DNA of 64,000 bases from Kocuria coralli (GCF_008831305.1 NZ_ML708611.1:62001-126000), one strand, 5' to 3'. Positions 1 to 15,893 are shown, numbered from the stretch's first letter. Numbers and translations are program-made. The notes: generated by a model from the sequence alone, not told the origin.

Positions 1-3062
<3,062 letters not shown>

Positions 3063-3129
3063 AAGGATCCTTGATCTCTTTCTGTGAATTCTTCTCGAGA
3101 AAACTTGGGGTGGATGAAATCGCCGGGCT

Positions 3130-3162
3130 CCCGTCCGTCGCCGCTGTACGGCGACGGACGGG
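3130..3162 (-). terminator. Perfect hairpin between rpoB and rpoC
   Basis: Perfect 14-bp inverted repeat (3130-3143 with 3149-3162) and a 5-base loop, a few bases after the rpoB stop. No T-run follows on the minus strand. It may be a partial terminator, a processing site or an mRNA stabiliser between two genes that must still be co-transcribed. Confidence 0.6.
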
Positions 3163-3168
3163 TGCGGC

Positions 3169-6675
<3,507 letters not shown>

Positions 6676-6860
6676 GATGAGATTCCTTCCACAGATCTGC
6701 AAGTGAATCGCGCGGTTCCCGTCCGATATGCCGGTTGCTACAGTCTGGTTCAGCTCGCCGCCCATGGCTCGCTGACGAGGGGAAGTTCAGGTCTGTAGGG
6801 TTCCGAAGGCGCCCACCGCTATATGAAGGCACACTGAAATCAGGGACGACGCAAAGAACC

Positions 6861-6889
6861 AGAATAGGCCACGAATCGCGTCGTGTCCA
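6861..6889 (-). promoter_or_regulatory. Probable rpoBC promoter
   Basis: On the minus strand: TGGACA, 17 bases, TATTCT. The -35 matches the consensus at 5 of 6 positions and the -10 at 4 of 6. It lies between the rplL terminator and the rpoB start, giving a leader of about 180 bases. Confidence 0.65.
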
Positions 6890-6948
6890 GTCCGGCTTCC
6901 TCCGCATTTCTCTGGTATGCCGCCGTGCGGCCCGGAGACCCCGGACGG

Positions 6949-6987
6949 CGAGAAGCCCCGCGCACGTAACGTGCACGGGGCTTCTCG
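6949..6987 (-). terminator. Terminator after rplL
   Basis: Arms 6949-6960 and 6976-6987 pair perfectly over 12 bp (CGAGAAGCCCCG with its complement). The enclosed bases can extend the stem further. It lies about 50 bases past the rplL stop and has no strong T-run, as is common in high-GC actinobacteria. Confidence 0.75.
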
Positions 6988-7039
6988 ATGACGGTCTTCA
7001 GTTCAGGCCGCCGGTGAGGTGCGGGTCAACCCGCGGAAC

Positions 7040-7423
7040 TCACTTGAGGGTGACGGTCGCGCCGGCGCCCTCGAGCTGCTCCTTGGCCTTCTCGGCGTCC
7101 TCCTTGGAGGCACCTTCCAGAACGGCCTTGGGGGCGCTGTCGACGAGCTCCTTGGCCTCCTTCAGGCCGAGGGAGGTCAGGGCGCGCACCTCCTTGATGA
7201 CGCCGATCTTCTTGTCGCCGGCAGCCTCGAGGACGACGTCGAACTCGGTCTGCTCCTCAGCAGCCTCGGCCTCGCCGGCAGGGGCGCCGGCAACGGCCAC
7301 GGCGGCCGGAGCCGCAGCGGTGACGTCGAAGGTCTCCTCGAAGGCCTTCACGAACTCGGAGAGCTCGATGAGGGAGAGCTCCTTGAAAGCGTCAATCAGT
7401 TCCTCGGTGGAAAGCTTGGCCAT
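7040..7423 (-). CDS. rplL: 50S ribosomal protein L7/L12
   Basis: Stalk protein of the large ribosomal subunit that recruits translation factors. 127 residues, normal length. It has the N-terminal dimerisation domain ([18 protein letters not shown]), an Ala/Pro/Glu hinge near residues 37-57, and a C-terminal domain with the [14 protein letters not shown] segment. The ATG at 7423 has GAGAAGGAG eight bases upstream; longer in-frame starts lack this. It follows rplJ by about 105 bases on the same strand and ends before a clear hairpin, so rplJL forms one unit. Confidence 0.97.
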   Translation of the reverse strand: MAKLSTEELIDAFKELSLIELSEFVKAFEETFDVTAAAPAAVAVAGAPAGEAEAAEEQTEFDVVLEAAGDKKIGVIKEVRALTSLGLKEAKELVDSAPKAVLEGASKEDAEKAKEQLEGAGATVTLK

Positions 7424-7528
7424 GGTGTTGGCTCCTTCTCGATGTTGTCTCTGCACCCGCCCCTCGATCAGCAGAGGTGAGCGGGCAATCCAGATCTGGG
7501 TCTTGCGGTTTGTGGTGACGCGGTGGCG

Positions 7529-8059
7529 TCAGGCAGCCTCGCCGGCCTCTTCGACCTTGGCGCGCAGCGCCTCGGCCGTACGGACCGTCTTGGACAACGG
7601 GGCCTGGAACAGCGCTGCGGCCTTGGACAGCGACGCCTGTGCGGCGCCGGCGACCTTGGCCAGCAGGACCTCACGGGACTCGAGGTCCGCGAGGGTCTTG
7701 ATTGCAGCCTCGTCCAGAGCGGCGCCATCCATGTAGCCGCTCTTGACGATCAGTTCCGGGTTCTCCTTGGCGAAGTCACGCAGGGACTTGGCGACGGCGA
7801 CCGGGTCGCCGGAGACGAACGCGATGGCCGAGGGACCGTTGAGCTGGCCCTCGAATGCGTCGATCCCGGCTTCCTGGGCGGCGATGCCGGCCAGCGTGTT
7901 CTTCACCACGGCGTACTCGGCTTCCTCACCGAGTGCGCGGCGCAGCTGCTTGAGCTGTGCCACCGAGAGGCCGCGGTATTCGGTCAGCACAGCTGCACTG
8001 GAAGCAGCGAACTGCTCCTTGAGCTCTGCTACCGCGGCGGCCTTTTCCGGGTTCGCCAT
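7529..8059 (-). CDS. rplJ: 50S ribosomal protein L10
   Basis: Stalk-base protein that binds 23S rRNA and anchors L7/L12 dimers. 176 residues, typical for actinobacteria. The conserved core [16 protein letters not shown] and [10 protein letters not shown] near the N-terminus identify it. The ATG at 8059 has AAGGAG close upstream. In front lies a roughly 220-base leader ending in an intrinsic terminator with a run of Ts, which fits autogenous control by L10-L7/L12 binding. rplL is directly downstream. Confidence 0.97.
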   Translation of the reverse strand: MANPEKAAAVAELKEQFAASSAAVLTEYRGLSVAQLKQLRRALGEEAEYAVVKNTLAGIAAQEAGIDAFEGQLNGPSAIAFVSGDPVAVAKSLRDFAKENPELIVKSGYMDGAALDEAAIKTLADLESREVLLAKVAGAAQASLSKAAALFQAPLSKTVRTAEALRAKVEEAGEAA

Positions 8060-8280
8060 GGCACTCCTTTCCTGGTGGGCCGGTCGTATCCGCAACAAGC
8101 CAATAAAAAACGCCCTGGCAGGAGCCAGGGCGCACATCACCGTCTCGCCGGGATCGGCTAAGACGAACGAAGTCGTTCAGGACACCTGCGTTGGACGCCC
8201 TCACGGGCTCTTACGGCGGCTGTCACATCTGGATCAAGTGATCCGAGGACATGACTCACCACGACCGACGGTCTTTGGAT
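8060..8280 (-). promoter_or_regulatory. Leader of rplJL, L10-leader type
   Basis: Untranslated stretch between the predicted start point near 8280 and rplJ. It is rich in potential pairings and holds an intrinsic terminator at 8105-8132. The position matches the known L10(L12)4 autoregulatory leaders upstream of rplJ. I infer the class from position and the attenuator; I have not folded it against the Rfam L10_leader model. Confidence 0.6.
8105..8132 (-). terminator. Attenuator in the rplJ leader
   Basis: Perfect 9-bp stem (8111-8119 with 8124-8132), 4-base loop, then six Ts on the minus strand (8105-8110). This is one of the few Rho-independent terminators in the window with a true T-run. 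It stands 46 bases before the rplJ ATG, so it must be conditional. Confidence 0.8.
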
Positions 8281-8286
8281 GCCTCC

Positions 8287-8315
8287 ACTGTAGCGGCCGG
8301 GGCAGCCGATCACAA
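8287..8315 (-). promoter_or_regulatory. Probable rplJL promoter
   Basis: Minus-strand TTGTGA, 17 bases, TACAGT; each hexamer matches the sigma-70-type consensus at 4 of 6 positions. The predicted start near 8280 creates the attenuated leader. Confidence 0.55.
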
Positions 8316-8370
8316 CTTGCGCTCCGTCACTGCGGGCGGATCGACGCCGGGCGCTTCAGCTCCCAGCAGG

Positions 8371-9603
8371 TCACTCCAGGCCCACGCGGCGCGTCCACAC
8401 GGCCGAGCGGCCCAGGACCTCCGCGCCGAGGCGGCGGTTGACCCAGTTCATCCGGGCATTGCCGCTATGGGTCCAGACGTAGACGGACTCGACACTGCCG
8501 GCCTGCGCGGAGAGCTGGTCGAGATTGGCCAGCTTCTGGCGCAGCCCCAGCCGCTTGCCGCGATGCTCGCGCAGGACCACCGTCTCGTCCTGGAAGCACA
8601 ACGGAGCACCGGGCCCGGGCAGCACGAGTTCCGTCATTCCCACGAGCTGTCCGGTCGGCAGGTGCTCGATGACGGTCATGAAGGAGATGTCGCCGTTCTC
8701 GGCACGCAGGGCCTCGGTCCGCCGGACGCGTTCGGCGTCCCACGGCTCGGGGTCCCACAGCCGGGGCGGCACGAACGAGTCCGAGGGGATCCTCTCGTGC
8801 AACGTGGCCATGGAGTCCAGCCATTGCTCGGGGGCCTCGCCCACCCAGGAATGGGTCCGGTAGTCACCCGCCCCGGGGTGCGCCTCGACCTCGCCCGTGA
8901 GGCGCTCGTGCTCGGAGGCGTCCATGGGAACCACGATCCGGCTGATGTCGCTCACCGTCTGCAGCTTGTACCCGAAGCGGCGGGCGAAGCGGGTCTGCCG
9001 GTTGGAGATCGGCAGTCGTCCGGAGCCGTCGGCGGCCGTGATCCAGGCATCGGAGTCGACGAACGGGAGCGCCCCGGTGGCGGAGCCGATCCGCCCGTCG
9101 CCCTGCAGATCCTGCGGCCCTGGATGCTCGGAGTTGATGATCAAGGTGCGCCGGGCCTCCGACTGCGCCACGGACTCCGCAGCCGCGAGCAGTTCCGTGC
9201 CCACTCCCCCGGTCTCGTGATCCGGGTCGACCGTCAGGAAGATCTGGGCGCTGCGGGTCTCCACGACCAGGGGCAACCGCACCTCGGCGCGGCCGACCAG
9301 TTTCCGGCCTTCGCGGGCCTCCAGCAGCACCACCCGTTCCCACGGGTCGTGGAGATCGCGGAAGATGTCGGCGGCGTCGTTGGCCAGGTCCGCGGTGCCC
9401 CAGACCGATTCGCGCGAGCGGCGCACCAGGTCCGCGATCTCGCCGAGGAGCGCCGCTGCGTCGTCGTCGAAATTCTCCGGGATGCGGACTTGCCGGATGG
9501 TGACGGGGTGGGACGGGAGCAATGCGGCGGTTTCCTTTGCGGTGCCCCTCAGCGGACTCGTCAAGGGACTCGGGATCGGGACGGAGCCGGGCACGAAGGT
9601 CAT
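8371..9603 (-). CDS. Tandem GNAT N-acetyltransferase
   Basis: Protein of 410 residues with two acetyltransferase-fold halves. The N-terminal half has an acetyl-CoA loop-like segment (VDPDHETGGVGTELLAAAE, near residues 124-142). The C-terminal half has a degraded equivalent around HRGKRLGLRQKLA (near 349) followed by the GNAT-like NARMNWVNRRLGAEV. The substrate is unknown. It sits inside the ribosomal protein cluster between rplA and rplJ, after the rplA terminator and before the rplJ promoter, so it is probably its own transcription unit. The ATG at 9603 is the first in-frame start. The family is sure; the function is not. Confidence 0.8.
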   Translation of the reverse strand: MTFVPGSVPIPSPLTSPLRGTAKETAALLPSHPVTIRQVRIPENFDDDAAALLGEIADLVRRSRESVWGTADLANDAADIFRDLHDPWERVVLLEAREGRKLVGRAEVRLPLVVETRSAQIFLTVDPDHETGGVGTELLAAAESVAQSEARRTLIINSEHPGPQDLQGDGRIGSATGALPFVDSDAWITAADGSGRLPISNRQTRFARRFGYKLQTVSDISRIVVPMDASEHERLTGEVEAHPGAGDYRTHSWVGEAPEQWLDSMATLHERIPSDSFVPPRLWDPEPWDAERVRRTEALRAENGDISFMTVIEHLPTGQLVGMTELVLPGPGAPLCFQDETVVLREHRGKRLGLRQKLANLDQLSAQAGSVESVYVWTHSGNARMNWVNRRLGAEVLGRSAVWTRRVGLE

Positions 9604-9710
9604 GAGGCGTGCCCTCAGCCTAGTGAGTGATGCAGGGACGGGACACGGTTCCGGCGGCTGTTTCGCGATGGGCCGTCCTCCCGCGGTGCCGGCGGACCGC
9701 CCCTACGGCC

Positions 9711-9744
9711 GAGGGCCCGACCATCGGATGACGGTCGGGCCCTC
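9711..9744 (-). terminator. Terminator after rplA
   Basis: Perfect 12-bp stem (GAGGGCCCGACC at 9711-9722 with 9733-9744) and a 10-base loop, 40 bases past the rplA stop. No T-run. Confidence 0.65.
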
Positions 9745-9783
9745 GACGGCACTGCGCGGTACGGACCGCGCAGTCCGGGACTG

Positions 9784-10488
9784 TCAGTCGACAGCGACCT
9801 CGGTGGCGTTCGGGTCGACCGGGACGCCGGGACCGAAGGTGGTCGCCACGGTCATCTTGGTCACGTAACGGCCCTTGGAGGAGGCCGGCTTGAGACGCAG
9901 GACCTCTTCCAGAGCGGCGCTGAAGTTCTCGGTCAGCTGCTTCTGGTCGAACGAGGCCTTGCCCAGGATGAAGTGGAGGTTGGAGTGCTTGTCGACGCGG
10001 AAGTCGATCTTGCCGCCCTTGATGTCCCCGACAGCCTTGGCGACGTCCATGGTCACGGTGCCGGTCTTGGGGTTCGGCATGAGGTTACGGGGGCCCAGGA
10101 CCTTGCCCAGGCGACCCACCTTGCCCATCATGTCGGGGGTGGCGACGGCGGCGTCGAAATCGACCCAGCCGCCCGCGACCTTGGCGATGAGGTCGTCGGA
10201 GCCCACGAAGTCGGCACCGGCGGCTTCGGCTGCCGCTGCCTTGTCGCCCTGGGCGAAGACCACGACGCGCGCGGTCTTGCCGGTGCCGTTGGGGAGGTTC
10301 ACGGTGCCGCGAACCATCTGGTCAGCCTTGCGGGGATCGACGCCCAGGCGCATGGCGACCTCGACGGTCGCGTCGGCCTTGGAGGTGTTGATCTCCTTCA
10401 CGAGGGCCACGGCCTCGGCCGGGCTGTAGAACTTGCCCTCTTCGATCTTGGCGGCTGCTGCTTTGTATGCCTTGCTGCGCTTAGCCAT
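9784..10488 (-). CDS. rplA: 50S ribosomal protein L1
   Basis: L1 stalk protein of the large subunit, binding 23S rRNA and, in many bacteria, its own mRNA. 234 residues. It carries the L1 signature region ([20 protein letters not shown] near residue 122) and the typical N-terminus [11 protein letters not shown]. The ATG at 10488 follows AAGGAGAT. It follows rplK by about 100 bases on the same strand, the standard L11 operon order, and ends before a hairpin. Confidence 0.97.
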   Translation of the reverse strand: MAKRSKAYKAAAAKIEEGKFYSPAEAVALVKEINTSKADATVEVAMRLGVDPRKADQMVRGTVNLPNGTGKTARVVVFAQGDKAAAAEAAGADFVGSDDLIAKVAGGWVDFDAAVATPDMMGKVGRLGKVLGPRNLMPNPKTGTVTMDVAKAVGDIKGGKIDFRVDKHSNLHFILGKASFDQKQLTENFSAALEEVLRLKPASSKGRYVTKMTVATTFGPGVPVDPNATEVAVD

Positions 10489-10589
10489 CTGCTGTATCTC
10501 CTTGTGCAGTCGTGGTCGTTACGGACCGCGCTCGGCCCTGCCACGGGGAATGTTGTGGGGGAGGCGATCGGTGCCGGGTCAGGCCCGGA

Positions 10590-11018
10590 TCACTCGACCT
10601 CGATGCCCATGGAACGGGCGGTACCGGCGATGATCTTGGCGCCGGCGTCGACGTCGTTCGCGTTGAGGTCTTCCTGCTTGGTGCTCGCGATCTCACGAGC
10701 CTGGTCCCAGGTGATCTTGCCGACCTTCTGGGTGTGCGGGACACCGGAGCCCTTGGTGACGCCGGCGGCCTTCTTGATCAGCTGCGCGGCGGGCGGGGTC
10801 TTGGTGACGAAGGTGAAGGAACGGTCCTCGTAGACCGTGATCTCCACGGGGATGATGTTGCCGCGCTGGGACTCGGTGGCGGCGTTGTAGGCCTTGCAGA
10901 ACTCCATGATGTTGACGCCCTTCGCACCGAGTGCGGGGCCAACGGGAGGAGCCGGGTTTGCGGCTCCTGCCTGGATCTGCAGCTTGATCAGGCCAGAGAC
11001 CTTCTTCTTGGGAGCCAT
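10590..11018 (-). CDS. rplK: 50S ribosomal protein L11
   Basis: Protein of the GTPase-associated centre that binds 23S rRNA; needed for the RelA response and a determinant of thiopeptide sensitivity. 142 residues. The proline-rich N-terminal element [20 protein letters not shown] and the C-terminal rRNA-binding part ([16 protein letters not shown]) are both present. The ATG at 11018 has AAAAGGA upstream. It lies between nusG and rplA, the usual order. Confidence 0.97.
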   Translation of the reverse strand: MAPKKKVSGLIKLQIQAGAANPAPPVGPALGAKGVNIMEFCKAYNAATESQRGNIIPVEITVYEDRSFTFVTKTPPAAQLIKKAAGVTKGSGVPHTQKVGKITWDQAREIASTKQEDLNANDVDAGAKIIAGTARSMGIEVE

Positions 11019-11099
11019 GGTGATGGTCCTTTTCTGCTGGTTGTACCGCCGCACAGGAGCGTACGACGGCGGATGGCCGCCGTGGCGCGGCGGCCGGAC

Positions 11100-11136
11100 G
11101 GTCCGATCCCGGGCAAAGCGGTCCCGGGACCGGACC
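11100..11136 (-). terminator. Hairpin between nusG and rplK
   Basis: Arms of 14 bases (11100-11113 with 11123-11136) pair with one mismatch around a 9-base loop. It starts 20 bases past the nusG stop and could partially terminate or attenuate the secE-nusG transcript before rplKA. No T-run. Confidence 0.45.
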
Positions 11137-11156
11137 GAAGTCTTGTGGGGCCCTGA

Positions 11157-12035
11157 TCAGATCTTGGAGACCTGGTCGAAGGCGATGGTGACCGGGGTCT
11201 CCCGCTCGAAGATCGAGACCAGCACGACCAGCTGCTGGGACTCGACCTTGATCTCGGAGATCGTGGCCGGCAGGGTCGCGAAGGCGCCTTCCTTGACGAT
11301 GACCGACTCGCCGACCTCGAAGTCGACGGTCACGGCCGGAGCCGAGGCGGCCTGGGCGGCGCCCTTCGCCGGGGAGGCCTCGCCCTCGGCGGCGGCCTGC
11401 GGGGCCTCGAACACCGGGTTGAGCATGTCGACGACCTCGTCGATCCGCAACGGCGCGGGGTTGTAGGCGTCCTGCCCCACGAAGCCGGTGACCCCGGGGG
11501 TGTGGCGCACGGCGCCCCATGAGGCGTCGGTCAGGTTCATGCGGACCAGCACGTAGCCGGGGATGCGAACGCGGCGCACGGTCTTGCGCTGCGCGTTCTT
11601 GATCTCCACGACCTCCTCCATGGGAACCTCGATCTGGAAGATGTCCTCTTCCATGTTCAAGGACTGGATCCGGGTCTCCAGGTTGGTCTTGACGCGGTTC
11701 TCGTAGCCCGCATAGGTGTGGATGACGAACCAGTCGCCTTCCTGGCGGCGCAGTTTCGCCGCGAACTCGGCGCGCGGGTCGACGGCCTCCGCCGCCTGCG
11801 CCTGCTCCGCCGGCTCTTCGACGGAAGCCGTTTCGGCCCCGTCGGCCTCGACCTGGGCAGCCTGATCGGCCGGATCAGCCTGAGGCTGATCGGCCAGGGA
11901 GTCAGCGGTCAGCTCGACGTCGTTCTCGGCCTGGTGCTCGGTCACTTCGGGTGCCCTGCTTTCCTCTGCTCTGGTGGGGCCGGCGCTCCGCGCCTGCCCA
12001 CGGAAACTTCCGTTCGTGTGCGTTGACTCATCCAT
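11157..12035 (-). CDS. nusG: Transcription termination/antitermination protein NusG
   Basis: NusG binds RNA polymerase, affects pausing and Rho termination, and links to the ribosome. The NGN domain starts near residue 100 ([17 protein letters not shown]) and contains [13 protein letters not shown]. The C-terminal KOW domain is the last 55 residues ([19 protein letters not shown]). Two unusual parts are an acidic Ala/Glu/Asp N-terminal extension of about 95 residues and an Ala-rich linker between the domains; both are commonly seen in actinobacterial NusG. A GTG at 11945 would give a 262-residue form and is a serious alternative start, because the ATG at 12035 has no clear ribosome-binding site. 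Confidence 0.93.
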   Translation of the reverse strand: MDESTHTNGSFRGQARSAGPTRAEESRAPEVTEHQAENDVELTADSLADQPQADPADQAAQVEADGAETASVEEPAEQAQAAEAVDPRAEFAAKLRRQEGDWFVIHTYAGYENRVKTNLETRIQSLNMEEDIFQIEVPMEEVVEIKNAQRKTVRRVRIPGYVLVRMNLTDASWGAVRHTPGVTGFVGQDAYNPAPLRIDEVVDMLNPVFEAPQAAAEGEASPAKGAAQAASAPAVTVDFEVGESVIVKEGAFATLPATISEIKVESQQLVVLVSIFERETPVTIAFDQVSKI

Positions 12036-12104
12036 CGAACAGGTGCTCGCCGGATGATGACTGATCCGATGCCGCTCGTGCTCTCCGGCGGCACCGGGCG
12101 CGGG

Positions 12105-12368
12105 CTAGCTGGCGACCGTGCCCTCGCCGAAGACCAGCATGGCCAGCTGGCCGAAGCCCAGGTCGAGCACTGAGATCAACGCCATCATGAAGGCCACGAA
12201 GACCAAGACCACCAGGACGTACTGGACCAGCTCGCCGCGGGTGGGCGTGTGGACCTTGCGGAGCTCGCCGAGGACCTGGCGCAGGAACAGCAGGATCCGG
12301 CCGAAGAACCCGCGGGGGGCTTCGCCCGGTTCGCCTCCGGGGCGGTCGGTGGCTGTTGTCTGCGACAT
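12105..12368 (-). CDS. secE: Preprotein translocase subunit SecE
   Basis: Small subunit of the SecYEG channel. 87 residues with one C-terminal membrane helix (VQYVLVVLVFVAFMMALISV) after the conserved amphipathic segment FLRQVLGELRKVHTPTRGEL. This is the single-helix form of most Gram-positive bacteria. The ATG at 12368 has GAGGAG upstream. nusG follows after 69 bases and tRNA-Trp precedes it, so the three are probably co-transcribed. Confidence 0.95.
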   Translation of the reverse strand: MSQTTATDRPGGEPGEAPRGFFGRILLFLRQVLGELRKVHTPTRGELVQYVLVVLVFVAFMMALISVLDLGFGQLAMLVFGEGTVAS

Positions 12369-12483
12369 GGCATCTCCTCGAGGTACTGCGCGCGTCGTCC
12401 TCGGTTTCGGTCGGATGGCCGTTTCCCGTGCGGGCGCGGCTTCCAGCCTGTGGAACCCGCGCCCGCACGTCAACGGTGCGACG

Positions 12484-12556
12484 CAGGGCAGACAGGACTC
12501 GAACCTGCAACCTGCGGTTTTGGAGACCGCTGCGCTACCAATTGCGCCACTGCCCT
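12484..12556 (-). tRNA. tRNA-Trp (anticodon CCA)
   Basis: Cloverleaf of 73 bases: acceptor arms AGGGCAG and CTGCCCT, D-loop with AATTGGTAGC, anticodon loop TCTCCAAAA, T-arm GGTTCGAGTCC. CCA is not encoded. It stands immediately before secE, as in many actinobacteria. Confidence 0.97.
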
Positions 12557-12699
12557 TCGGATGAAGGACGATCCGTGGAGGAGTGCTCCTGCCGGGTCAT
12601 CGCTTCGAACACCGGTCCAAGACCTTACCACCGCCCGATCATGCTCGATGTCGTACGTAGCGGGCATCACGGGGCTCGGGGTCCTGGCACCAGCGAATT

Positions 12700-12728
12700 A
12701 TGCTAGGCCACTTCGCCGCGCCCCGCAA
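12700..12728 (-). promoter_or_regulatory. Possible tRNA-Trp/secE/nusG promoter
   Basis: Minus-strand TTGCGG, 17 bases, TAGCAT, about 140 bases before the tRNA. The match is modest. The rest of 12557-12935 holds no gene that I can support. Confidence 0.35.
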
Positions 12729-12935
12729 TGACCCGGGCGACCACCGTGCGAGCCAGGAGGGCGCTGATACAGGGCCCGGACCACTCGTGGAACGGATAAC
12801 GGTGGGTAGCATGGTGCCCACTTGCCCGCACCAGCCAAGAGCCTCGGCATGGATCAACCCCTATGGATCGTCACCGGTGGATCGTCACCGGGTCGTGTAC
12901 GGGCCCCGCGAGGCCATCAGGAGGAGCAGAAGGTC

Positions 12936-14150
12936 ATGCCCGCACCCAGCTCGCAGCGCATCTCACGCCGTATCGGGGCGATCGCCCCGTCCGCCACCCT
13001 CGCCGTGGATTCCAAGGCGAAGCAGCTCAAGGCCGCCGGTGAACCCGTCATCGGCTTCGGCGCCGGAGAGCCCGACTTCCCCACCCCCGGTTACATCGTC
13101 GAGGCAGCGGCGGAGGCACTGAAGGACCCCTCGAACTTCCGGTACTCCCCGGGAACGGGCCTGCCCGATCTGCGCCGGGCCATCGCGGAGGCCACCGCCC
13201 GGGACTCGGGCTGGGAGGTGGATCCGTCCCAGGTGATCGTGACCAACGGCGGCAAGCAGGCCGTGTACCAGGCCTTCCAGACCGTGGTGGACGACGGTGA
13301 CGAGGTCCTGCTGCCCGCCCCCTACTGGACCACCTACCCGGAGGCGATCCGCCTGGCCGGCGGCGTGCCGGTGGAGGTCTTCGCGGGCCCCGAGCGCGGT
13401 TACAAGGTCACCCCGGAGATGCTCGAGGAGAAGCTCACCGAGCGCACCAAGGTCCTGCTGCTGTGCTCGCCCTCCAACCCGACGGGAGCGGTGTTCACCG
13501 CCGAGGAGATCAAGGCGATCGGTGCGTGGGCCGCGGAGAAGCACCTGATGGTGATCACCGACGAGATCTATCAGCACCTCGTCTACGACGGCCTGGAGTT
13601 CACCTCTATCGCCGGGGCCTGCCCGGAGCTCGGCGATAACGTGATCGTGCTCAACGGCGTCGCCAAGACCTACGCCATGACCGGCTGGCGGGTGGGCTGG
13701 ATGATCGGCCCCGCCGATGTGGTCAAGGCCGCGGGCAACCTCCAGTCCCATCTGAGCTCCAACGTGAACAACATCGCCCAGCGCGCCGCGATCGCAGCGC
13801 TCACCGGGCCCATGGACGAGGTCGAGACGATGAAGGCGGCCTTCGACCGCCGACGCAGGACCATCGTGGAAGGCCTCAACGCGATCGAAGGCGTCGAGGT
13901 GCCCACCCCGCAGGGCGCCTTCTACGCCTACGCCGACGTCCGGGGCCTCCTCGGCAAGGACTTCGGCGGCGTCGTCCCGACCAGCTCCGCCGAGCTGGCG
14001 GAGCTGGTGCTCAACAACGCCAAGGTCGCGGTGGTGCCCGGCGAGGCCTTCGGCCCGTCCGGGTATTTCCGTCTGTCCTACGCACTGGGCGACGACGATC
14101 TGGCCGAGGGGATCGCACGCCTCCAGCAGTTCCTCGGGTCGGCGGGCTGA
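12936..14150 (+). CDS. aspC: Aspartate-type aminotransferase (PLP, fold type I)
   Basis: Pyridoxal-phosphate transaminase of the class I AspC/AAT family, probably aspartate or aspartate/prephenate aminotransferase. 404 residues. Visible features are [10 protein letters not shown] (substrate binding), [21 protein letters not shown], the PLP lysine Lys244 in [15 protein letters not shown], and FRLSYA near the C-terminus with the carboxylate-binding Arg. The ATG at 12936 has AGGAGGAG upstream and the start [21 protein letters not shown] fits the family. Its place beside tRNA-Trp and secE is typical for Micrococcaceae. Exact substrate range cannot be read from sequence. Confidence 0.93.
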   Translation: MPAPSSQRISRRIGAIAPSATLAVDSKAKQLKAAGEPVIGFGAGEPDFPTPGYIVEAAAEALKDPSNFRYSPGTGLPDLRRAIAEATARDSGWEVDPSQVIVTNGGKQAVYQAFQTVVDDGDEVLLPAPYWTTYPEAIRLAGGVPVEVFAGPERGYKVTPEMLEEKLTERTKVLLLCSPSNPTGAVFTAEEIKAIGAWAAEKHLMVITDEIYQHLVYDGLEFTSIAGACPELGDNVIVLNGVAKTYAMTGWRVGWMIGPADVVKAAGNLQSHLSSNVNNIAQRAAIAALTGPMDEVETMKAAFDRRRRTIVEGLNAIEGVEVPTPQGAFYAYADVRGLLGKDFGGVVPTSSAELAELVLNNAKVAVVPGEAFGPSGYFRLSYALGDDDLAEGIARLQQFLGSAG

Positions 14151-14232
14151 GCGCCGCTCGCCCGAGCACCGCTCCCCCACCCGGCAGCACCCATCACCAG
14201 CATCCCAACAGCATCGCGGAAAGGCGCATTTG

Positions 14233-14610
14233 ATGTCCGAGAAGAGAAAAGGCCCGGAACTGACGCTCGTGGAGCAGCTGACCGACCTGTACACGGGGGC
14301 CGCCGCGGCCAACGAGCAGATCCCCACCGCCCTGACCGTCTCCGCCGGCCTGATCGGCGGCTACGGCGTGGCCCGGCTGACCGGCATACGCCCGCTGGGC
14401 GGTGCGATGCTCTTCGCCGCCGGTGCCGCGGCGGCGCATAACTGGTGGCACAAGGCGGGCCCGATCACCACGGCGACGCTGAGCACCACCTATCTCCTGG
14501 GTTTCGGGCTGTCCCACCCGCTGGCCAAGAAGATCGGCGCCTGGCCTTCGGTGCTCGCCGTCACGGGTGTCAACGCCGCCGCCGCGTGGGCCCTGGCCGA
14601 CAGCCACTGA
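14233..14610 (+). CDS. Small hydrophobic protein of unknown function
   Basis: 125 residues. A polar N-terminus (about 25 residues, LTLVEQLTDLYTGAAA) is followed by three or four hydrophobic stretches (near 32-50, 55-70, 75-95 and 103-120), so it is probably a small inner-membrane protein. I recognise no catalytic motif. The ATG at 14233 follows AAAGG; an in-frame TTG just before it is less likely. It lies 82 bases after aspC in the same direction and ends before a hairpin shared with the convergent ppk2. Confidence 0.6.
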   Translation: MSEKRKGPELTLVEQLTDLYTGAAAANEQIPTALTVSAGLIGGYGVARLTGIRPLGGAMLFAAGAAAAHNWWHKAGPITTATLSTTYLLGFGLSHPLAKKIGAWPSVLAVTGVNAAAAWALADSH

Positions 14611-14698
14611 GCGGTCCCCGGGCTGCCCGCGGGCAGTCTCGCTGACGGATAGGCGGGCCTCACCTCCCGCAAGCCCCGGAGACCGCCGGGACGACGGA

Positions 14699-14740
14699 CG
14701 GCCCCGGAAGCCGCGCGGCACTGCGCGCCTTCCGGGGCCG
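14699..14740. terminator. Bidirectional terminator
   Basis: 12-bp perfect stem CGGCCCCGGAAG (14699-14710) with 14729-14740; the loop can also pair. It serves the plus-strand membrane gene and the converging minus-strand ppk2. Confidence 0.7.
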
Positions 14741-14771
14741 TTCGTCGTCGTGACGCCGCGTCAGCTCGCGG

Positions 14772-15674
14772 TCAGTCGTCGACCGCGTCCCTGCCGCGCC
14801 GCACGATGAGCGGGTCGGGTGCGTAGACCACGGAGTCGTCCCTGTCCTCGTAGTCGAACTGGTTGAGGAAGTAGCGCATGGCGTTCAGGCGCGCACGCTT
14901 CTTGTCGTTGGACTTGATGGTGATCCACGGCGCGTGGTCCGTGTCGGTACGGCGGAACGTCTCCTCCTTGGCCAGGGTGTAGTCGTCCCACCGGTCCAGG
15001 GAGGCCAGGTCGTTCGGGGAGAGCTTCCACCGGCGCACGGGGTCGATCTGGCGGATGGCGAACCGGGTGCGCTGTTCGTGCTGGGTGACGGAGAACCAGA
15101 ACTTGGTCAGGTGGATCCCCGAGTCGACGATCATCTTCTCGAACTGCGGCGCCTGCTCCATGAAGACCTCGTACTCCTCATCGGTGCAGAAGCCCATGAC
15201 CCGCTCGACGTTGCCGCGGTTGTACCAGGACCGGTCGAAGAGCACCATCTCCCCGAAGGTCGGGAAATGCTGGATGTAGCGCTGGAAGTACCACTGGCCG
15301 CGCTCGCGCTCGTTGGGGGCGTTCAGCGCCACGGTGCGGGCCGCTCGAGGATTCAGGTGCTCCGTGAAGCGCTTGATCGTGCCCCCCTTGCCGGCGGCGT
15401 CGCGGCCCTCGAACACGAGGATGTGCCTCAGGTTGTTGTCCTGGGACCAGTACTGCAGCTTGAGCAGCTCGATCTGCAGCCTGTACTTCTCGAGTTCGTA
15501 GTCCTCCCGCGACATCCGCTCTTCGTAGGGGTAGCCCTCGCGCCACGTCTCCACGGCGGATCCGCCGGGATCGATCAGGTCGGGGTCCGGGGACTGCCCC
15601 TCCTGGACGGTGTAGCCCTGTTCCACGAGCTTGTCGATGAACTCCCGGAGATTCTCGGTGGGGGCCTCAGTCAT
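14772..15674 (-). CDS. ppk2: Polyphosphate kinase 2
   Basis: PPK2-family phosphotransferase that moves phosphate between polyphosphate and nucleotides. 300 residues with a single PPK2 domain. Walker A FEGRDAAGKGG is at residues 88-98 and Walker B LFDRSWYNR near 145-153, followed by the lid region with ERVMGFCT. Length and motifs fit one-domain PPK2 (class I, nucleoside diphosphate-using), but the class cannot be fixed by eye. The ATG at 15674 has AAGGAG upstream. It is transcribed away from pfkA. Confidence 0.92.
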   Translation of the reverse strand: MTEAPTENLREFIDKLVEQGYTVQEGQSPDPDLIDPGGSAVETWREGYPYEERMSREDYELEKYRLQIELLKLQYWSQDNNLRHILVFEGRDAAGKGGTIKRFTEHLNPRAARTVALNAPNERERGQWYFQRYIQHFPTFGEMVLFDRSWYNRGNVERVMGFCTDEEYEVFMEQAPQFEKMIVDSGIHLTKFWFSVTQHEQRTRFAIRQIDPVRRWKLSPNDLASLDRWDDYTLAKEETFRRTDTDHAPWITIKSNDKKRARLNAMRYFLNQFDYEDRDDSVVYAPDPLIVRRGRDAVDD

Positions 15675-15893
15675 ATCGACTACTCCTTAGCGGTTACCGT
15701 TGCACCCATGTGGTGCGGGACTCATTTTCACCATCCTAGTGCTCCCCGCGCAGCGGGAGGTGAACTCCGCCTGAACGACGGCGACGCCGACCCGTTACCG
15801 GCATTTCGTGCCGGGATCCGGGCGTTGCGGTCCCGGAACTCCTAGACTGGAGCCGAATCCCGGGACCTGTCCCCTCATCTCTAAGGAGCTAGC

